Source of the DNA: Pseudomonadota bacterium
Lineage (GTDB): Bacteria; Pseudomonadota; Gammaproteobacteria; Burkholderiales; Burkholderiaceae_B
DNA length: 7,880 bases
Direction of reading: 5' to 3'
NCBI GenBank assembly: GCA_021793875.1
Contig: JAJYRX010000065.1
Span: forward strand, 1 to 7,880
The notes under the pieces were generated by a model. It was not told the origin of the DNA. It saw nothing but the letters and a program-made list of their open reading frames with translations, and searched no databases. Both the position numbers and the translations under genes were made by a program. Shown piece after piece: positions 7,421 through 7,880 of this stretch (position 1 is the first letter of the stretch; every line of letters starts with the position of its first letter).

Positions 7421-7428
7421 TTTGATTT

Positions 7429-7433
7429 TCCCT
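7429..7433 (-). promoter_or_regulatory. Shine-Dalgarno site of leuD, overlapping the leuC stop
   Basis: AGGGA lies 8 nt before the leuD ATG at 7420 and shares its first two bases with the leuC TAG stop (7432-7434). This supports the leuD start and suggests coupled translation of the two isomerase subunits. Confidence 0.7.
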
Positions 7434-7880
7434 AACGAATTTTGCGTACATCAGTAAAGTGGCCAGCAATGGCTGCTGCTGCTGCCATTGCTGGGCTAAC
7501 TAAGTGTGTACGACCACCCTGCCCCTGACGCCCTTCAAAGTTACGGTTAGATGTGGAAGCACATCGCTCACCAGGCTCCAATCTATCTGCATTCATTGCC
7601 AAGCACATTGAACAACCCGGCTCACGCCATTCAAAACCTGCGTCGATAAAGATTTTATCAAGACCCTCTTGCTCGGCCTGCGCTTTGACCAAGCCTGACC
7701 CTGGCACCACCATAGCTTGTTTAACATTACTTGCTACACGCTTACCACGCGCAACAACTGCGGCTGCTCTTAGATCTTCAATTCTTGCATTTGTACAAGA
7801 TCCAATAAAAACCTTGTCAATCTTAATATCACTCATTGGCATATTAGGAGTTAAGCCCATGTACTCCAGCGAGATCGGAA
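7432..7880 (-). CDS. leuC: 3-isopropylmalate dehydratase large subunit, C-terminal part only
   Basis: Large, 4Fe-4S-containing subunit of isopropylmalate isomerase, an aconitase-family enzyme. Only the last 148 or so codons are in the window; the N-terminal two thirds lie beyond the right edge. The ATG at 7860 is internal (the M of the conserved YMGL), not the gene start. The three iron-sulphur cluster cysteines are present: one in GSCTN (codon 7795-7797) and two in CSMC (7612-7614 and 7603-7605). Other family marks are VVPGSGLVK, the ADRLEPGERCASTSNRNFEG block and the GGRTHLVSPAMAAAAAI tail. Upstream of YMGL the frame reads P-I-S-L-E, where relatives usually have an E/K-R-A-L type sequence. 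The disagreement coincides with the adapter-like bases at 7872-7880, so the first codons here are probably artefactual. Confidence 0.97.
   Translation of the reverse strand, partial: PISLEYMGLTPNMPMSDIKIDKVFIGSCTNARIEDLRAAAVVARGKRVASNVKQAMVVPGSGLVKAQAEQEGLDKIFIDAGFEWREPGCSMCLAMNADRLEPGERCASTSNRNFEGRQGQGGRTHLVSPAMAAAAAIAGHFTDVRKIR
7872..7880 (+). other. Probable sequencing-adapter remnant at the window's right end
   Basis: The final nine bases, AGATCGGAA, are identical to the first nine of the standard Illumina TruSeq read-through adapter and are oriented as expected when a read runs off an insert rightwards. They sit exactly at the end of the window and coincide with the point where the LeuC reading departs from its family pattern. 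A chance match of nine bases at the very end is possible but unlikely. Confidence 0.7.

Noticed and set aside
7432..7860. A complete 142-residue LeuC-like gene starting at 7860
   Set aside because: The frame stays open to the window end, the conserved YMGL precedes and includes this Met, and LeuC is normally about 470 residues. It is a truncated view of a longer gene.

Overview
The window carries seven genes, all on the minus strand and tightly packed, with no RNA gene, mobile element or CRISPR. Base composition is moderately AT-rich (about 40% GC by eye). Gene order along transcription (right to left) is leuC (3' part only), leuD, leuB, asd, a fimV-like gene, truA, then dctQ and dctM of a TRAP transporter (dctM runs off the left edge). 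The leuCDB-asd-fimV-truA order is a well-known arrangement in Beta- and Gammaproteobacteria. The LeuB, LeuC and LeuD sequences read most like those of Burkholderiales, so my best guess is a low-GC, compact betaproteobacterium, perhaps aquatic. This is inferred from remembered sequence patterns, not from a search.

Right part (4506-7880): leucine and aspartate-family biosynthesis. LeuC and LeuD form isopropylmalate isomerase, LeuB is 3-isopropylmalate dehydrogenase, and Asd makes aspartate semialdehyde for lysine/diaminopimelate, threonine and methionine. Gaps are 11-32 nt, which suggests one transcript.

Middle (2088-4504): a FimV-like inner-membrane/periplasmic LysM protein follows asd by one nucleotide, and truA (tRNA pseudouridine synthase) follows 17 nt later. 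The FimV-like protein stops shortly after its membrane segment and lacks the long acidic cytoplasmic TPR part of classical FimV.

Left part (1-2087): an 89-nt gap with overlapping small inverted repeats separates truA from a TRAP transporter pair of the TakP/FcbT (alpha-keto acid / mannitol / chloroaromatic) type. The small permease (dctQ) is complete and the large permease (dctM) lacks only its C-terminal end. In many relatives truA is followed by trpF-trpB-trpA, so this is a synteny breakpoint. The solute-binding protein gene is not in the window.

The last nine bases (7872-7880) match the start of the common Illumina adapter and break the expected LeuC protein sequence, so the right edge is probably a contig end carrying adapter residue. 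I saw no convincing undescribed system; the content is mostly core metabolism plus an ordinary transporter.
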